Below, piece by piece: positions 46,195 through 56,178 of a DNA stretch of 64,000 nt. Source of the stretch: Betaproteobacteria bacterium (GTDB lineage Bacteria; Pseudomonadota; Gammaproteobacteria; Burkholderiales; CAIKXV01). The position numbers and the translations under genes were made by a program. The stretch lies in the NCBI GenBank assembly GCA_021298815.1, contig JAJTHE010000004.1:44055-108054 (forward strand). The letters are read 5' to 3'. The first letter of the stretch is position 1, and each line of letters starts with the position of its first letter. The notes beneath the pieces were generated by a model. The model did not search any database. It was not told where the DNA came from and saw only the letters and a program-made list of their open reading frames with translations.

Positions 46195-46989
46195 CTAGTG
46201 GCTCTGCAGCGCGAGGTCGGTCTTGCGCTGCGACCATCCGGCGAATCGGGTTTCCAGCAATGCGAAGATGCCGTACAGGATGACGCCCATCACGGCCAGC
46301 AGCAGCAGCGCGCCGAAGGCGAGCGCCGTCTGGTAGTTGGCGCTGGCCACCATCATCACGTTGCCGATGCCCTTGTTCGCCGCCACCGTCTCGGACAGCA
46401 CGGTGCCGACGAAGGCGAGCGTGACCGAGATCTTCAGCGACGCGAAGAAGTAGGGCATCGCCCGCGGCAGGCCCACCTTGAGCAGGATATCGCGCTTCTT
46501 CGCGCCCAGCGCGCGCAGCACGTCCTCGAGCTCGGGCTCGGTGGTGGCCAGGCCGGTGGCCACGTTGACGACGATCGGGAAGAACGAGATCACCAGCGAG
46601 GTCAGGATCGCGGGGATGGTGCCGACGCCGAACCAGAGCACGAAGATCGGCACCACGGCGACCTTGGGGATGCTGGAGAAGCCGACCAGCACCGGATAGA
46701 ACGCCTCGTAGGCGAGCCGGGACGAGCCGATCAGCGCGCCCAGCAGCACCCCGACCACGATCGCGCCGGCGAACCCGACCATGGTCGTGTAGAGGGTCTG
46801 CACCGCATGCGGCCAGATCAGCGGGAACTTGGTGACCAGGTCGTAGATCACCGCGCTCGGCGGCGGCAGGATCACCGACTTGATGCCGGTCAGCACCACC
46901 AGCAGTTCCCAGGCGATGAAGATGAGGACGAGGAAGGCGACCGGGAACGCCTTGATGACGAAGCGGTTGGCGAGCAGCGAGCCGTTCAT
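46195..46989 (-). CDS. NitT/TauT-type ABC permease
   Basis: 264-residue inner-membrane permease with about six helices; the EAA-like coupling loop is ALGAKKRDILLKVGLPRAMPYFF. It starts two bases after the ATPase gene and ends 74 bases before the receptor gene. Family members in this branch (TauC/SsuC/ThiX) import sulfonates, nitrate, pyrimidines or similar small compounds. Confidence 0.9.
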   Translation of the reverse strand: MNGSLLANRFVIKAFPVAFLVLIFIAWELLVVLTGIKSVILPPPSAVIYDLVTKFPLIWPHAVQTLYTTMVGFAGAIVVGVLLGALIGSSRLAYEAFYPVLVGFSSIPKVAVVPIFVLWFGVGTIPAILTSLVISFFPIVVNVATGLATTEPELEDVLRALGAKKRDILLKVGLPRAMPYFFASLKISVTLAFVGTVLSETVAANKGIGNVMMVASANYQTALAFGALLLLAVMGVILYGIFALLETRFAGWSQRKTDLALQSH

Positions 46990-46991
46990 GG

Positions 46992-47843
46992 TCAGGCCGC
47001 CTTCATGCCGTCGGCGCGCGCGTTGCCGATGCGCGTGCGCAGCCGGTGCACCATCGACACGAACTCGGGTTCGTACATCACGTCCAGCCCGCGCGGGCGG
47101 GCGAACGGCACGTGCTCGCTGTGCAGCAGCCGGCCGGGCCGCGCGCTCATCACGAACACCGTCTCCGACAGCAGCACCGACTCGGCCAGGTCATGGGTGA
47201 TCAGCATCACGGTCGGGCGCTTGGCGAGCCACAGTTCCTGCAGCACCTGCCAGAGTTCCTCGCGGGTGAAGGCGTCGAGCGCGCCGAACGGTTCGTCGAG
47301 CAGCAGCAGCGCCGGCTCGTGGATCAGCGCACGGCAGAGCGAGGCCCGCTGCAGCATGCCGCCCGACAGTTGCCAGGGCTTCTTCTCGCCGAAGCCCTTC
47401 AGCCCGACGACTTCCAGCAGCGCTTCCGCCTTCGCGCGGTACTCGTCACGCTTCGCGCGGAAGGTGCTGCGGTACGGCTCGACGATGCGCAGCGGCAGCA
47501 TCACGTTGTCGATCACGCTGTACCAGGGCAGCGGCGTCGGGTTCTGGAACGCCATGCCGACGAAGCCGAGCGGACCGGTGACCGGCTTGCCGCCGACCAC
47601 CACCCGGCCCGCCGTGGGCGCGATCAGCCCGGACACCATCTTGAGCAGCGTCGACTTGCCGCAGCCCGACGGCCCGACGATCGAGACGAATCCGCCCTTC
47701 GGGATGTCGATCGATGCGCCCTCGACCGCGAGCGTGCCGGTCGGCCCGCCATAGCGCAGGCTGACGTCCTCGAACCGGATGAACGGCTCGGCCGGTTGCG
47801 CCGATGCGCCTGCGGCATTGCCCGTCGTTGCGGTGGCGTCCAT
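46992..47843 (-). CDS. NitT/TauT-type ABC ATPase
   Basis: 283-residue ATP-binding subunit. Walker A GPSGCGKSTLLKMVSG, Q-loop MAFQNPTPLPW, signature LSGGMLQRASLCRAL, Walker B LLLDEPFGALDAFT, switch His in ITHDLAESVLL. The ATG at 47843 with GAGGG five bases upstream is preferred; a GTG at 47861 overlapping the HpxZ-like stop (GTGA) would add six residues. Confidence 0.92.
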   Translation of the reverse strand: MDATATTGNAAGASAQPAEPFIRFEDVSLRYGGPTGTLAVEGASIDIPKGGFVSIVGPSGCGKSTLLKMVSGLIAPTAGRVVVGGKPVTGPLGFVGMAFQNPTPLPWYSVIDNVMLPLRIVEPYRSTFRAKRDEYRAKAEALLEVVGLKGFGEKKPWQLSGGMLQRASLCRALIHEPALLLLDEPFGALDAFTREELWQVLQELWLAKRPTVMLITHDLAESVLLSETVFVMSARPGRLLHSEHVPFARPRGLDVMYEPEFVSMVHRLRTRIGNARADGMKAA

Positions 47844-47857
47844 CGCTGCCCTCGTGG

Positions 47858-48262
47858 TCACTTCGGTTCGATCATGATGCTCACGTGCGCCGACACCACG
47901 CGCCAGCCCTCGGGTGTGCGCATCCAGGTCTGGCTCTGGCGTCCGATGCGGTCGCCCGGCGGCCGCTTGAACTCGGTGTTGGCCACCGCGAAGTCGCGGC
48001 CGTAGGTCGTGATGCGGGTGTTGCTCAGCGTGCGCATCAGGCCCTGCGACGGACGCGAGGCCCTGAATTCGCAGATCTCCTGGTAGCTGTGCAGGTTCTC
48101 GGTCGCGCCATAGCGCAACGTGGTCGGATGGTTCCAGAAGATCTCGTCCAGCACCTCGACCTTGTTGTTCACCAGCGCGTCTTCGTAGCGGTAGAACGCC
48201 GCGGTCACTTCGGCATGCACGTCGGGGATGTTCACTTCGAGGGTCATCGGTTCTGCTTCCAT
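47858..48262 (-). CDS. hpxZ: HpxZ/AtzH-like small protein
   Basis: 134-residue NTF2-like-fold protein: VHAEVTAAFYRYEDALVNNK, EIFWNHPTTLRYGATENLHS, EFRASRPSQGL and VVSAHVSIM. These are the marks of the HpxZ family of oxalurate-cluster proteins and of AtzH of the cyanuric-acid cluster. AtzH has been described as an amidase-type helper in that pathway; the exact reaction here is open. The start is either the ATG at 48262 or, more like the family, at 48247 (MTLEVNIPDV). It lies 19 bases after the AtzE-like gene. Confidence 0.82.
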   Translation of the reverse strand: MEAEPMTLEVNIPDVHAEVTAAFYRYEDALVNNKVEVLDEIFWNHPTTLRYGATENLHSYQEICEFRASRPSQGLMRTLSNTRITTYGRDFAVANTEFKRPPGDRIGRQSQTWMRTPEGWRVVSAHVSIMIEPK

Positions 48263-48281
48263 CGATTGCAGGTATCGGGGG

Positions 48282-49703
48282 TCAGGCCGGCAGCACGGCG
48301 GGCGCCGCCGCGATGCCGATGCGTTCCAGGTGCGCCGCCACGCGCAGGCAGAGGTCTTCGCGCCAGGGGGCGGCGATCACCTGCACGCCGATCGGCAGTT
48401 CCCCGGCCGCCCGCGCCACCGGCACCGCGGCGACCGGCCAGCCGAGGAAGGAGATCGGCTGGGTGAACAGCCCGAGGTTCGGCCGGGCCAGCATGCGCTC
48501 GCCTTCGAGCGTGATCCATTCGGTGCCGATCGCCGGCGCGCACATCGGCGTCGACGGTGCGATGATCACGTCGCAGCGCTCGAACACCTTGAGCGCCCGT
48601 TCGCGCACGTAGCGGCGGACCCGGTGCGCCTGCCACAGCCAGTGCGCCGGCGCGAGCACGCCAGCGAGCATGCGGTCGCGGATCAGCGGCTCGAAGTCCG
48701 CGGCGCGCGACTTCAGGTCGGGCAGGTGCAGCAGGCTGCCTTCGATCGAGGTCATCAGGAACGCCGCCGCGCGGCCACGGCCCGCCTCCGGGATGTCGAG
48801 CCGCTGCGTGGCGCCGAGGGCGCGTGCGACGCCCTCCACCGCGCCGCGTGCTTCGTCGGCCATCGGCCGCGCGAAGTAGCCGTCGGCCACACCGATACGC
48901 AGCCCGTCGATGCCGCGACCGACCTGTGCCGCCGTCGGTTCGACCGGCCGCTGCGCGCACACCGGGTCGGCCGGATCCGGCCCCTGCATCGCGTCATAGG
49001 CCAGCGCGAGGTCGGCTGCGGAACGGGCGAGCGGACCGACATGGTCCAGGCTGCCGACGAACAGGTAGCCGCCGGCGCGGGACAGTCGGCCGTAGGTCGG
49101 CTTCAGCCCGAACACGCCGCACAACGACGCCGGCACGCGGATCGAGCCGTTGGTGTCGGTACCCAGCGCCAGCGGCACCAGGCCGGCCGCCACCGCCGCG
49201 CCGGAACCGCCCGAGGATCCGCCGGCGATCCGCGTCGTGTCGTGCGGGTTGCGGGTGGCGCCATAGTGGGTGTTCTCGGTGCTGAAGCCGTAGGCGTACT
49301 CGTCCATGTTCAGCGCGCCGACCAGCACTGCCCCGGCATCGCGAAGGCGGCGGATCGCCGCTGCATCGGCGAGCGCCGGCGGACGTTCGCGATTGATCTT
49401 CGAGCCGGCGAGCGTGACCACGCCCTCCACATCGAACAGGTTCTTCACCGCATAGGGCACGCCGGCGAGCGGCCCGACAGGTTCGCCCCGAGCCATCGCC
49501 GCATCCACCGCCGCCGCCTCGGCCAGCGCGCGCGCGCGGGTCACCTCGGTGAACGCGTTCACCCCGGCATCCACCCGATCGACCTGCGCCAGCGCGGCCT
49601 GTGCCACCTCGACCGCGCCGACCCGGCGCTCGCGTACCGCTGCCGCGATCGCCGCGGCGCCCTGGCGTGCGAACGCAATGCCAGCCGTGCCCGGCCCGGT
49701 CAC
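48282..49703 (-). CDS. atzE: AtzE/HpxY-like amidase-signature hydrolase
   Basis: 473-residue amidase. The Ser-cisSer-Lys triad is complete: Lys87 (YAVKNLFDV), Ser163 in [12 protein letters not shown] and Ser187 in [11 protein letters not shown]. AtzE removes the amide nitrogen of 1-carboxybiuret in cyanuric-acid breakdown and needs the small AtzG subunit; HpxY is the relative in purine/oxalurate clusters. The start is GTG at 49703, overlapping the AtzG-like stop as GTGA, which fits an obligate complex. The exact substrate is inferred from the family and not proven. Confidence 0.85.
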   Translation of the reverse strand: MTGPGTAGIAFARQGAAAIAAAVRERRVGAVEVAQAALAQVDRVDAGVNAFTEVTRARALAEAAAVDAAMARGEPVGPLAGVPYAVKNLFDVEGVVTLAGSKINRERPPALADAAAIRRLRDAGAVLVGALNMDEYAYGFSTENTHYGATRNPHDTTRIAGGSSGGSGAAVAAGLVPLALGTDTNGSIRVPASLCGVFGLKPTYGRLSRAGGYLFVGSLDHVGPLARSAADLALAYDAMQGPDPADPVCAQRPVEPTAAQVGRGIDGLRIGVADGYFARPMADEARGAVEGVARALGATQRLDIPEAGRGRAAAFLMTSIEGSLLHLPDLKSRAADFEPLIRDRMLAGVLAPAHWLWQAHRVRRYVRERALKVFERCDVIIAPSTPMCAPAIGTEWITLEGERMLARPNLGLFTQPISFLGWPVAAVPVARAAGELPIGVQVIAAPWREDLCLRVAAHLERIGIAAAPAVLPA

Positions 49704-49891
49704 GGGCGATACACTCCGGCGGCCTCGTCTGCATCGCCGAGTTCGATCGCGTTCACCACCTGCGCGACCTGCGCGATGCGTTCCAGGTTGGCGACCACCC
49801 CGTCGCGAAACGCGGGGTCGATGGCCAGGCCGATCGCAGCCGCGGTCGATTCGACATAGGCCGACCAGTCGACGGTTGCAGGGTCGGTCAT
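49700..49891 (-). CDS. atzG: AtzG/HpxX-like small subunit (DUF4089)
   Basis: 63-residue helical protein with WSAYVESTAAAIGLAIDPAF and VVANLERIAQVAQVV, matching DUF4089/AtzG, the GatC-like partner that stabilises the AtzE amidase. It is sandwiched with four-base overlaps on both sides (ATGA to the AtzF-like gene and GTGA to the AtzE-like gene). The end ([13 protein letters not shown]) is as in the family. Confidence 0.82.
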   Translation of the reverse strand: MTDPATVDWSAYVESTAAAIGLAIDPAFRDGVVANLERIAQVAQVVNAIELGDADEAAGVYRP

Positions 49892-51777
49892 CGTTGCTGT
49901 CCTCCGTCCAGGCTCTCGCAGTAGGCACGCCAGCCACCGAACGCCGAGACGTCGGGTGCACCGTCCAGCGCGGCAGGTTCACAGACGAAGCCCTTCGCCG
50001 TGCTGCCATCGGCCAGGGTGACGGTCCCGATCGCCAGCGGTGGCGGCACTTCGGCGACGAACGCGCCGAAGGCTTCCGTCGACAGTTCCCAGACCTCGAC
50101 CGCGATCGCGGTGCCGGTGGACGCCGCGCCGGCGCCGACCCGGGCCAGCCCGGGACGCGCCGGCACGGTACCGGGCAGCGCATGCAGCCGATAGACCGGC
50201 GCAGTGGTGGTCGCCGCCAGGCAGCGCGCCGCACGGCTGGTCAGCTGGTGGTTCAGCGGCATGCCGGACAGGTGGGCGCCGACGACGGCGAGCCGCACGG
50301 TGCCGATGCCCGCTCCCGAGCCTGCGCCCGGCGCGGCCGGCTCGTGCGCCTGCGGCTGCGGCACCGGCAGCCGGCAGGCACCGCTCGTCGCGTTCAGCGC
50401 CGACTGCAGCCACGCGCCGAGCGCGAGCAGCGCGCGATCGCGGAACGCCTCGCCCATCAGGGTGACGCCGGTGGGCATGCCATCGCCACGCAGCCCGGCG
50501 GGCACCGCGACCGCGGACAGGTCGAGCAGGTTGACGAAGTTTGTGTAGCGGCCCAGGCGCGTGTTGAGCAGCAGCGGCTCGGCTTCGAGTTCTGCCAGCC
50601 GGTAGAGGGTCGGCGCGGTAGGCAGCAGCAGCAGGTCGACCGCCTGCGCCCCCTGCCATACGCGGGCGCAGGACACGCGCAGTTCCTGCAGCCGGTACAT
50701 CGCCTCGAAGGTGTCGGCTGCACTGAAGGCGCGTGCTCCTTCGGTGATCTGCCGGGTGACCGGATGCAGCGCCTGCGGCTGCGCCTCGATGAACGTGCGG
50801 ATCGCCGCGTAGCGCTCGGCGACCCAGGGACCGTGGTAGAGGAGCGCGGCGGCTTCGGCGAACGGCGCGTAGTCGAAGGCGACCGGCACCGCGCCCATGG
50901 CGGCGAGGCGGTCGATCGCGCGGTCGTACGCCGCGGCCGCCTGCACATCGCCGTAGAACTCGCGGTCTGCCGCGGCCAGCACGCCGAAACGCAGGCCGCG
51001 CGGATCGCGCATCGCGCCGTCGGCGCCGGCCGCCGGCGCGGCGCGCGACCACGCGTCCAGCGGATCGGGCACGGCGATCACGTCGAGCACCGCCTGCGCA
51101 TCCGGGCAGTTGTGCGCGAACACCGCGACGCAATCGAGCGAGCGACAGGCCGGCACGACGCCGTGGTTGCTGACCAGCCCGCGCGTCGGCTTCAGGCCGA
51201 CGATGTTGTTGAAGGCGGCCGGAACGCGGCCGGATCCCGCGGTATCGGTCCCCAGCGCAAAGCTGACCAGGCCAGCCGCAACCGCGACTGCGGAGCCGGA
51301 ACTGGAGCCCCCGGGCACGTAGTCGGCATCGAAGGTGTTGGCCGGGACGCCATACGGACTGCGCACGCCGACCAGGCCGGTGGCGAACTGGTCCAGGTTG
51401 GTCTTGCCGACATGGATCGCACCCGCCTCGAGCAGCCGCCGCACCACGGTGGCGCTGGCCTCGGGCCGGTAGGAGAAGGGCTTGCAGGCCGCCGTGGTCG
51501 GCAGCCCGGAGACGTCGATGTTGTCCTTCACCGCGAACGGAATACCGAACAGCGGCAGCCCGCCCAAGCCACGGGCGGAGGCCGGCATGCCGTCGAGCGC
51601 CGCCGCGCGCGCGCGCAGCGCGGCATCGGTCTCGCGGGTGATCCAGGTGGGGTCGTCGCCGCGTGCGGCGATGCGGACGAGCAGCTGCTCGACCACGTCC
51701 GATGCGCTGAGCGTGCCGCGGGCGAGCGCCGCGCGCAGTTCGAGCACATCCGGGACAGGCGGCGCGGCAGGAGTCAT
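49888..51777 (-). CDS. atzF: AtzF-like allophanate/dicarboxyurea hydrolase
   Basis: 629-residue two-domain amidase, the first gene of the operon. The N-terminal amidase domain has Lys84 (GIPFAVKDNIDV), Ser158 in GGSSSGSAVAVA and Ser182 in DTAGSGRVPA, spaced as in characterised AtzF. The C-terminal domain (from about residue 480) with AVVGAHLSGMPLNHQL and VWELSTEAFGAFVAEVP is the allophanate-hydrolase C-terminal fold. It would release ammonia and CO2 from allophanate or 1,3-dicarboxyurea. The ATG at 51777 is used; the frame is open further upstream without family-like sequence. A possible -10 box (CATAAT, 51963-51968, minus strand) lies 186 bases upstream. Confidence 0.87.
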   Translation of the reverse strand: MTPAAPPVPDVLELRAALARGTLSASDVVEQLLVRIAARGDDPTWITRETDAALRARAAALDGMPASARGLGGLPLFGIPFAVKDNIDVSGLPTTAACKPFSYRPEASATVVRRLLEAGAIHVGKTNLDQFATGLVGVRSPYGVPANTFDADYVPGGSSSGSAVAVAAGLVSFALGTDTAGSGRVPAAFNNIVGLKPTRGLVSNHGVVPACRSLDCVAVFAHNCPDAQAVLDVIAVPDPLDAWSRAAPAAGADGAMRDPRGLRFGVLAAADREFYGDVQAAAAYDRAIDRLAAMGAVPVAFDYAPFAEAAALLYHGPWVAERYAAIRTFIEAQPQALHPVTRQITEGARAFSAADTFEAMYRLQELRVSCARVWQGAQAVDLLLLPTAPTLYRLAELEAEPLLLNTRLGRYTNFVNLLDLSAVAVPAGLRGDGMPTGVTLMGEAFRDRALLALGAWLQSALNATSGACRLPVPQPQAHEPAAPGAGSGAGIGTVRLAVVGAHLSGMPLNHQLTSRAARCLAATTTAPVYRLHALPGTVPARPGLARVGAGAASTGTAIAVEVWELSTEAFGAFVAEVPPPLAIGTVTLADGSTAKGFVCEPAALDGAPDVSAFGGWRAYCESLDGGQQR

Positions 51778-51994
51778 CGAGGTCCGGAGGGAAGCCAGGG
51801 GCTGGCGGTTCGGGTGGGCGTCGGGATACGGTTCGGGCAACGCAGGTGCAATCGCCGTGCCATGCCCGTGCAATGCCCGCGCGATGTCGCGCGACGGTCC
51901 GAACGCCCCTCTCGCGCGGGCGCCGAGCACCGGCGCGTGGCGTCGGCCGGCGCGCACGCACCATTATGATGCGCGCGCGGGCCGCATGCACGAA

Positions 51995-52015
51995 GCCGGG
52001 GCGGGCGGCCCACCC
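51995..52015 (-). terminator. GC hairpin after fumC
   Basis: On the minus strand a nine-pair stem (CGGGGTGGG with CCCGCCCCG, one G-U pair) closes a three-base loop, 19 bases after the fumC stop. On the plus strand the same pair would be an A-C mismatch, so the structure favours the fumC direction. No T-run follows. The rest of the 257-bp gap to atzF holds an 11-bp direct repeat (GTGCCATGCCC, with one change) and the palindrome GTCGCGCGAC. Confidence 0.4.
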
Positions 52016-52034
52016 CGCTCCGGCAGGTCCGGCA

Positions 52035-53462
52035 TCAGGCCTTGAGGGTACCCACCATCTCTTCCGGCTTCACCCACTGGTCGAACTGCTCGCCGGTGAG
52101 GTGGCCCGAGGCGACGGCCGCCTCGCGCAGCGTGGTGCCTTCCTTGTGCGCCTTCTTCGCGATGTACGCGGCCTTGTCGTAGCCGATGTGCGGGTTCAGC
52201 GCGGTCACCAGCATCAGCGACTCGCGCATCAGCCGGTCGATCACGTCCAGCCGCGGCTCGATGCCGACCGCGCAGTTGTCGTTGAAGCTCACCATGCCGT
52301 CGGCGAGCAGCCGCACGCTCTGCAGGAAGTTGTGGATCATCATCGGCTTGAACACGTTCAGCTCGAAGTTGCCCATCGAGCCACCGATGTTGATCGCCAC
52401 GTCGTTGCCCATCACCTGGCAGCAGAGCATGGTCATCGCCTCGGACTGGGTCGGGTTGACCTTGCCCGGCATGATCGAGCTGCCCGGCTCGTTCTCGGGG
52501 ATGGCGATCTCGCCCAGGCCGCTGCGCGGGCCGGACGACAGCCAGCGCACGTCGTTGGCGATCTTCATCATCGAGGCGGCGAGGGTCTTGAGCGCGCCAT
52601 GGGCGAACACGATCGCATCGTTGGCGCCCATCGCCTCGAACTTGTTCGGCGCGGTGACGAAGGGAAAGCCGGTGAGGCGCGACAGCTCCGCCGCCACGCC
52701 GGTGGCGAACTTCGGATGCGCATTGAGGCCGGTGCCGACCGCCGTGCCACCGAGGGCCAGCTCGCACAGGTGCGGCAGCGTCTGGTCGAGGTGCTTCAGG
52801 CCCTGGTCGAGCTGGGCGACATAGCCCGAGAACTCCTGGCCCAGCGTCAGCGGCGTCGCGTCCTGCAGGTGGGTGCGGCCGATCTTCACGATGTTCATGA
52901 AGGCCTGCGACTTGCCGGCCAGCGTCTTGCGCAGCTTGCGCACCGCCGGCTTGAGCTGCTTCTCGATCGCGATCACCGCGGCCACGCTCATCGCCGTCGG
53001 GAACACGTCGTTGGAGGACTGGCCCCGGTTCACGTCGTCGTTCGGGTGCACCTTGCGCGATTCGCCGCGCACGCCGCCCATCAGCTCGGAGGCGCGGTTG
53101 GCCAGCACCTCGTTCACGTTCATGTTGCTCTGGGTGCCGGAACCGGTCTGCCACACGGCCAGCGGGAATTCCCGGTCGTGGGTGCCGGCCAGCACCTCGT
53201 CGGCGGCGGCGATGATCGCCTTCGCCTTGTCCGCCGGCAGCTGGCCCAGTTCGGCGTTCACCGCCGCGCAGGCCTTCTTCACCATCGCCAGCGCATGCAC
53301 CTGGTCGATCGGCATCTTCTCGGAAGAGATGCGGAAGTTCTCGAGCGAGCGCTGCGTCTGCGCGCCCCAGAGTGCCGCATCGGGCACCCGCATGATGCCC
53401 ATCGTGTCCTTCTCTTCCCGGAACCCGCTGCTACCGGCGCCGCTGGTCTTGTCCGCGCTCAT
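52035..53462 (-). CDS. fumC: Class II fumarate hydratase
   Basis: Iron-free, heat-stable fumarase (475 residues) of the citric acid cycle. The start region [12 protein letters not shown], the catalytic-site stretches [20 protein letters not shown] and [16 protein letters not shown], and the superfamily signature [11 protein letters not shown] are all seen. It follows maeB after 26 bases on the same strand: maeB and fumC together link fumarate, malate and pyruvate. About 20 residues ([17 protein letters not shown]) precede the usual N-terminus; an internal ATG (MGIMRVPDA) could be the real start. Confidence 0.95.
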   Translation of the reverse strand: MSADKTSGAGSSGFREEKDTMGIMRVPDAALWGAQTQRSLENFRISSEKMPIDQVHALAMVKKACAAVNAELGQLPADKAKAIIAAADEVLAGTHDREFPLAVWQTGSGTQSNMNVNEVLANRASELMGGVRGESRKVHPNDDVNRGQSSNDVFPTAMSVAAVIAIEKQLKPAVRKLRKTLAGKSQAFMNIVKIGRTHLQDATPLTLGQEFSGYVAQLDQGLKHLDQTLPHLCELALGGTAVGTGLNAHPKFATGVAAELSRLTGFPFVTAPNKFEAMGANDAIVFAHGALKTLAASMMKIANDVRWLSSGPRSGLGEIAIPENEPGSSIMPGKVNPTQSEAMTMLCCQVMGNDVAINIGGSMGNFELNVFKPMMIHNFLQSVRLLADGMVSFNDNCAVGIEPRLDVIDRLMRESLMLVTALNPHIGYDKAAYIAKKAHKEGTTLREAAVASGHLTGEQFDQWVKPEEMVGTLKA

Positions 53463-53488
53463 CTTGTCTCCCTCCGCTACCCTGTTTG

Positions 53489-55783
53489 CTAGATGGACAG
53501 CGCCGGCTTGCCGGCGGCGTCGACCACCACCACGGCGGTCATGTTGACGATCCTGCGCACGGTCGAGCTGGGCGTGATGACGTGCGCCGGCCTGGCCGCC
53601 CCGAGCAGGATCGGCCCGACGGTGATGCCGTCGCCCGCGGCCTGCTTGAGCAGGTTGAACGAGATGTTCGCCGCGTCGATCGACGGCATGATCAGCAGAT
53701 TCGCCTCTCCCTTGAGCCGTGAATTCGGGAACTGCGCGCTGCGGATCGCCTCCGAGATCGCCGCATCGCCATGCATCTCGCCTTCCACCTCGAGGCCTGG
53801 CGCGACCTCGCGCAGCCGCAACAGCACTTCGCGCATCTTGCGCGACGACGGCGAATCGTGGCTGCCGAAGCTCGAGTGCGACAGCAGCGCGACCTTGGGC
53901 ACGATGCCGAAGCGGCGCACTTCCTCGGCGGCCATCGTCGCGATCTCGACCAGCTGGTCGGCGGTCGGATCGTAGTTCACGTAGGTGTCGGCGATGAACA
54001 CCGTGCGGTTGGGCAGCATCAGCGCGTTCATGCCCGCGTAGGTCTTCGCGCCCGGCTTCAGGCCGATCATGCGTTCGATGTAGCGCAGGTGGTGCTGGTA
54101 GATGCCGACCGTGCCGCAGAGCATCGCGTCCGCCTCGCCCTGGCGCACCAGGGTCGCGCCGATCAGCGTCGGACGGCGGCGCATCTCGAGCTTCGCGTAC
54201 TCGACCGACACGCCGTTGCGCTCCATCACCTGGTGGTACAGCTGCCAGTACTCGCGATAGCGCGGGTCGCTCTCGGTGTTCACCATCTCGAAATCGCGGC
54301 CTTCCTGGATGCGCAGGCCCAGGCGCTGGATGCGCGTGTTGATCACCTCGGGCCGCCCGACCAGGATCGGCCGCGCGAGCTTCTCGTCGACCACGATCTG
54401 CACCGCGCGCAGCACCTTCTCTTCCTCACCTTCGGCGTAGACCACGCGCCGGGGCGCGCGCTTGGCCGCGCTGAACAGCGGCTTCATCACGAAGCCCGAC
54501 TGGTAGACGAATTGCTTCAGCTCCTGCTCGTACGCGTCCCAGTCGGTCAGCGGACGCGTCGCCACGCCACTCGCCACGGCAGCCTTCGCCACCGCCGGCG
54601 CGATCTTCAGGATCAGCCGCGGGTCGAACGGCCGCGGGATCAGGTAGTCGGGGCCGAACGACAGCGACGAATCGGTGCCGTAGGCCTCGGCAACGATGTC
54701 CGACTGCTCGGCCTGCGCCAGGTCGGCGATCGCGCGCACCGCCGCGATCTTCATCTCCTCGTTGATCGCGGTCGCGCCGACGTCGAGCGCACCCCGGAAG
54801 ATGAACGGGAAGCACAGCACGTTGTTGACCTGGTTCGGATAGTCGGAGCGCCCGGTGGCGATCACCGCGTCCGGGCGCGCCGCCTTCGCCTCGGCAGGAT
54901 GGATCTCCGGATTCGGGTTCGCCAGCGCGAGGATCAACGGCCGGTCTGCCATGCGCTTGACCATCTCGGGCGTGAGCACGTTGCCGGCGGACACGCCGAG
55001 GAACACGTCGGCGCCCTCGATCACCTCGCCCAGCGTGCGCGCCTCGGTCTCGATCGCATAGACATCCTTGTCCGGGTCCATCAGCTTGGCGCGACCCTTG
55101 TAGACCACGCCTTCGATGTCGGTCACCGTGATGTTCCGGCGCGGCAGGCCCATGTTGACCAGCAGGTCGAGGCAGGCGAGCGCCGCAGCCCCGGCGCCGG
55201 AGACCACCAGCCGGACCTTGTCGATGTCCTTGCCGACCACCTTCAGGCCGTTCAGGATCGCCGCGCCGACGATGATCGCCGTGCCGTGCTGGTCGTCATG
55301 GAACACAGGGATCTTCATCCGCTCGCGCAGCTTGCGCTCGACGTAGAAGCATTCCGGTGCCTTGATGTCCTCGAGGTTGATGCCGCCGAAGGTCGGTTCG
55401 AGCGCAGCGATGACCTCGACCAGCTTCTGCGGGTCGCGTTCGTCGATCTCGATGTCGAACACGTCGATGCCGGCGAACTTCTTGAACAGCACCGCCTTGC
55501 CTTCCATCACCGGCTTGGCCGCCAGCGGCCCGATCGCGCCCAGGCCGAGCACGGCCGTGCCGTTGGTGATCACCGCGACCAGGTTGCCGCGGCTGGTCAT
55601 GTTGCGCGCCTCGGACGGGTCGGCGGCGATCAGTTCGCACGCTGCGGCAACGCCGGGCGTGTAGGCGAGCGCGAGGTCGCGCTGGTTTGTCAGGCCCTTG
55701 GTCGGCGTGACCGATATCTTCCCGGGCCGGGGAAATCGGTGGTAGTCGAGCGCAGCTGCGCGGATTTCCTGGTCGGGCGGCAT
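53489..55783 (-). CDS. maeB: NADP-type malic enzyme fused to phosphotransacetylase-like domain
   Basis: 764-residue MaeB: decarboxylates malate to pyruvate. The N-terminal malic-enzyme part (to about residue 420) shows [26 protein letters not shown], the dinucleotide loop [13 protein letters not shown] and [15 protein letters not shown]. The C-terminal part resembles phosphotransacetylase ([33 protein letters not shown]); in MaeB it is regulatory and binds acetyl-CoA. AAGGAG lies ahead of the ATG at 55783. Probably in one transcript with fumC. Confidence 0.95.
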   Translation of the reverse strand: MPPDQEIRAAALDYHRFPRPGKISVTPTKGLTNQRDLALAYTPGVAAACELIAADPSEARNMTSRGNLVAVITNGTAVLGLGAIGPLAAKPVMEGKAVLFKKFAGIDVFDIEIDERDPQKLVEVIAALEPTFGGINLEDIKAPECFYVERKLRERMKIPVFHDDQHGTAIIVGAAILNGLKVVGKDIDKVRLVVSGAGAAALACLDLLVNMGLPRRNITVTDIEGVVYKGRAKLMDPDKDVYAIETEARTLGEVIEGADVFLGVSAGNVLTPEMVKRMADRPLILALANPNPEIHPAEAKAARPDAVIATGRSDYPNQVNNVLCFPFIFRGALDVGATAINEEMKIAAVRAIADLAQAEQSDIVAEAYGTDSSLSFGPDYLIPRPFDPRLILKIAPAVAKAAVASGVATRPLTDWDAYEQELKQFVYQSGFVMKPLFSAAKRAPRRVVYAEGEEEKVLRAVQIVVDEKLARPILVGRPEVINTRIQRLGLRIQEGRDFEMVNTESDPRYREYWQLYHQVMERNGVSVEYAKLEMRRRPTLIGATLVRQGEADAMLCGTVGIYQHHLRYIERMIGLKPGAKTYAGMNALMLPNRTVFIADTYVNYDPTADQLVEIATMAAEEVRRFGIVPKVALLSHSSFGSHDSPSSRKMREVLLRLREVAPGLEVEGEMHGDAAISEAIRSAQFPNSRLKGEANLLIMPSIDAANISFNLLKQAAGDGITVGPILLGAARPAHVITPSSTVRRIVNMTAVVVVDAAGKPALSI

Positions 55784-56178
55784 CTGATGCGCTCCTTCGG
55801 GTCAGCACGGGAACCGGGGGACTGGAAGACACTGCAGGTCGCGTTGCCGTTGCGTCGTGGCAGCGCTGGCCGCTTCTGCCGCCGCTCGTGCTGCCGCTGC
55901 GACTGCCGCGGCGACGGCCACCGCGACGACCACCGCGACGACCACCGCGGCACCTGCTGCCCGACACCATCCCCGGCCTGAGGACGAAAAGCTTTCGAGT
56001 ATACCGACGCAGGACCACGCCCGCGAGGCCCGGATTTCTGCCGACATCCGACACCAGACATCCGCCGCGCTGCCCGTGCAGGACGCGCCAGGGCCGAGGC
56101 CGAGGCCCGCATTGATATCCTCTGGCAACCATCGCCGCGGCCGACGCGGCGCCCGACTTCCTCCAGGGAGCATTGAGC
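55784..56178. other. 395-bp divergent gap between maeB and the sugar dehydrogenase gene
   Basis: No gene is supported here. It contains a 12-bp tandem repeat CCGCGACGACCA (55921-55932 and 55933-55944, with a degenerate copy before), an inverted repeat CGAAA-AGC-TTTCG (55985-55997), and on the minus strand a TATACT hexamer (55998-56003), a possible -10 box for maeB with a leader of about 215 bases. No good -35 box was found. The AT-richer stretch around 55985-56005 is the most promoter-like part. Confidence 0.4.

Noticed and set aside
51778..51957. Upstream extension of the AtzF-like gene
   Set aside because: Arg/Pro-rich text without conservation; the family-like N-terminus begins near the ATG at 51777.
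51963..51968. Promoter of the atz operon (CATAAT, minus strand)
   Set aside because: The -10 match is good, but no -35 box is seen at 16-19 bases and the leader would be 186 bases; mentioned only under the AtzF-like gene.
53771..55981. Long plus-strand open frame opposite maeB
   Set aside because: Composition of an antisense shadow; the malic enzyme on the other strand is full length and conserved.
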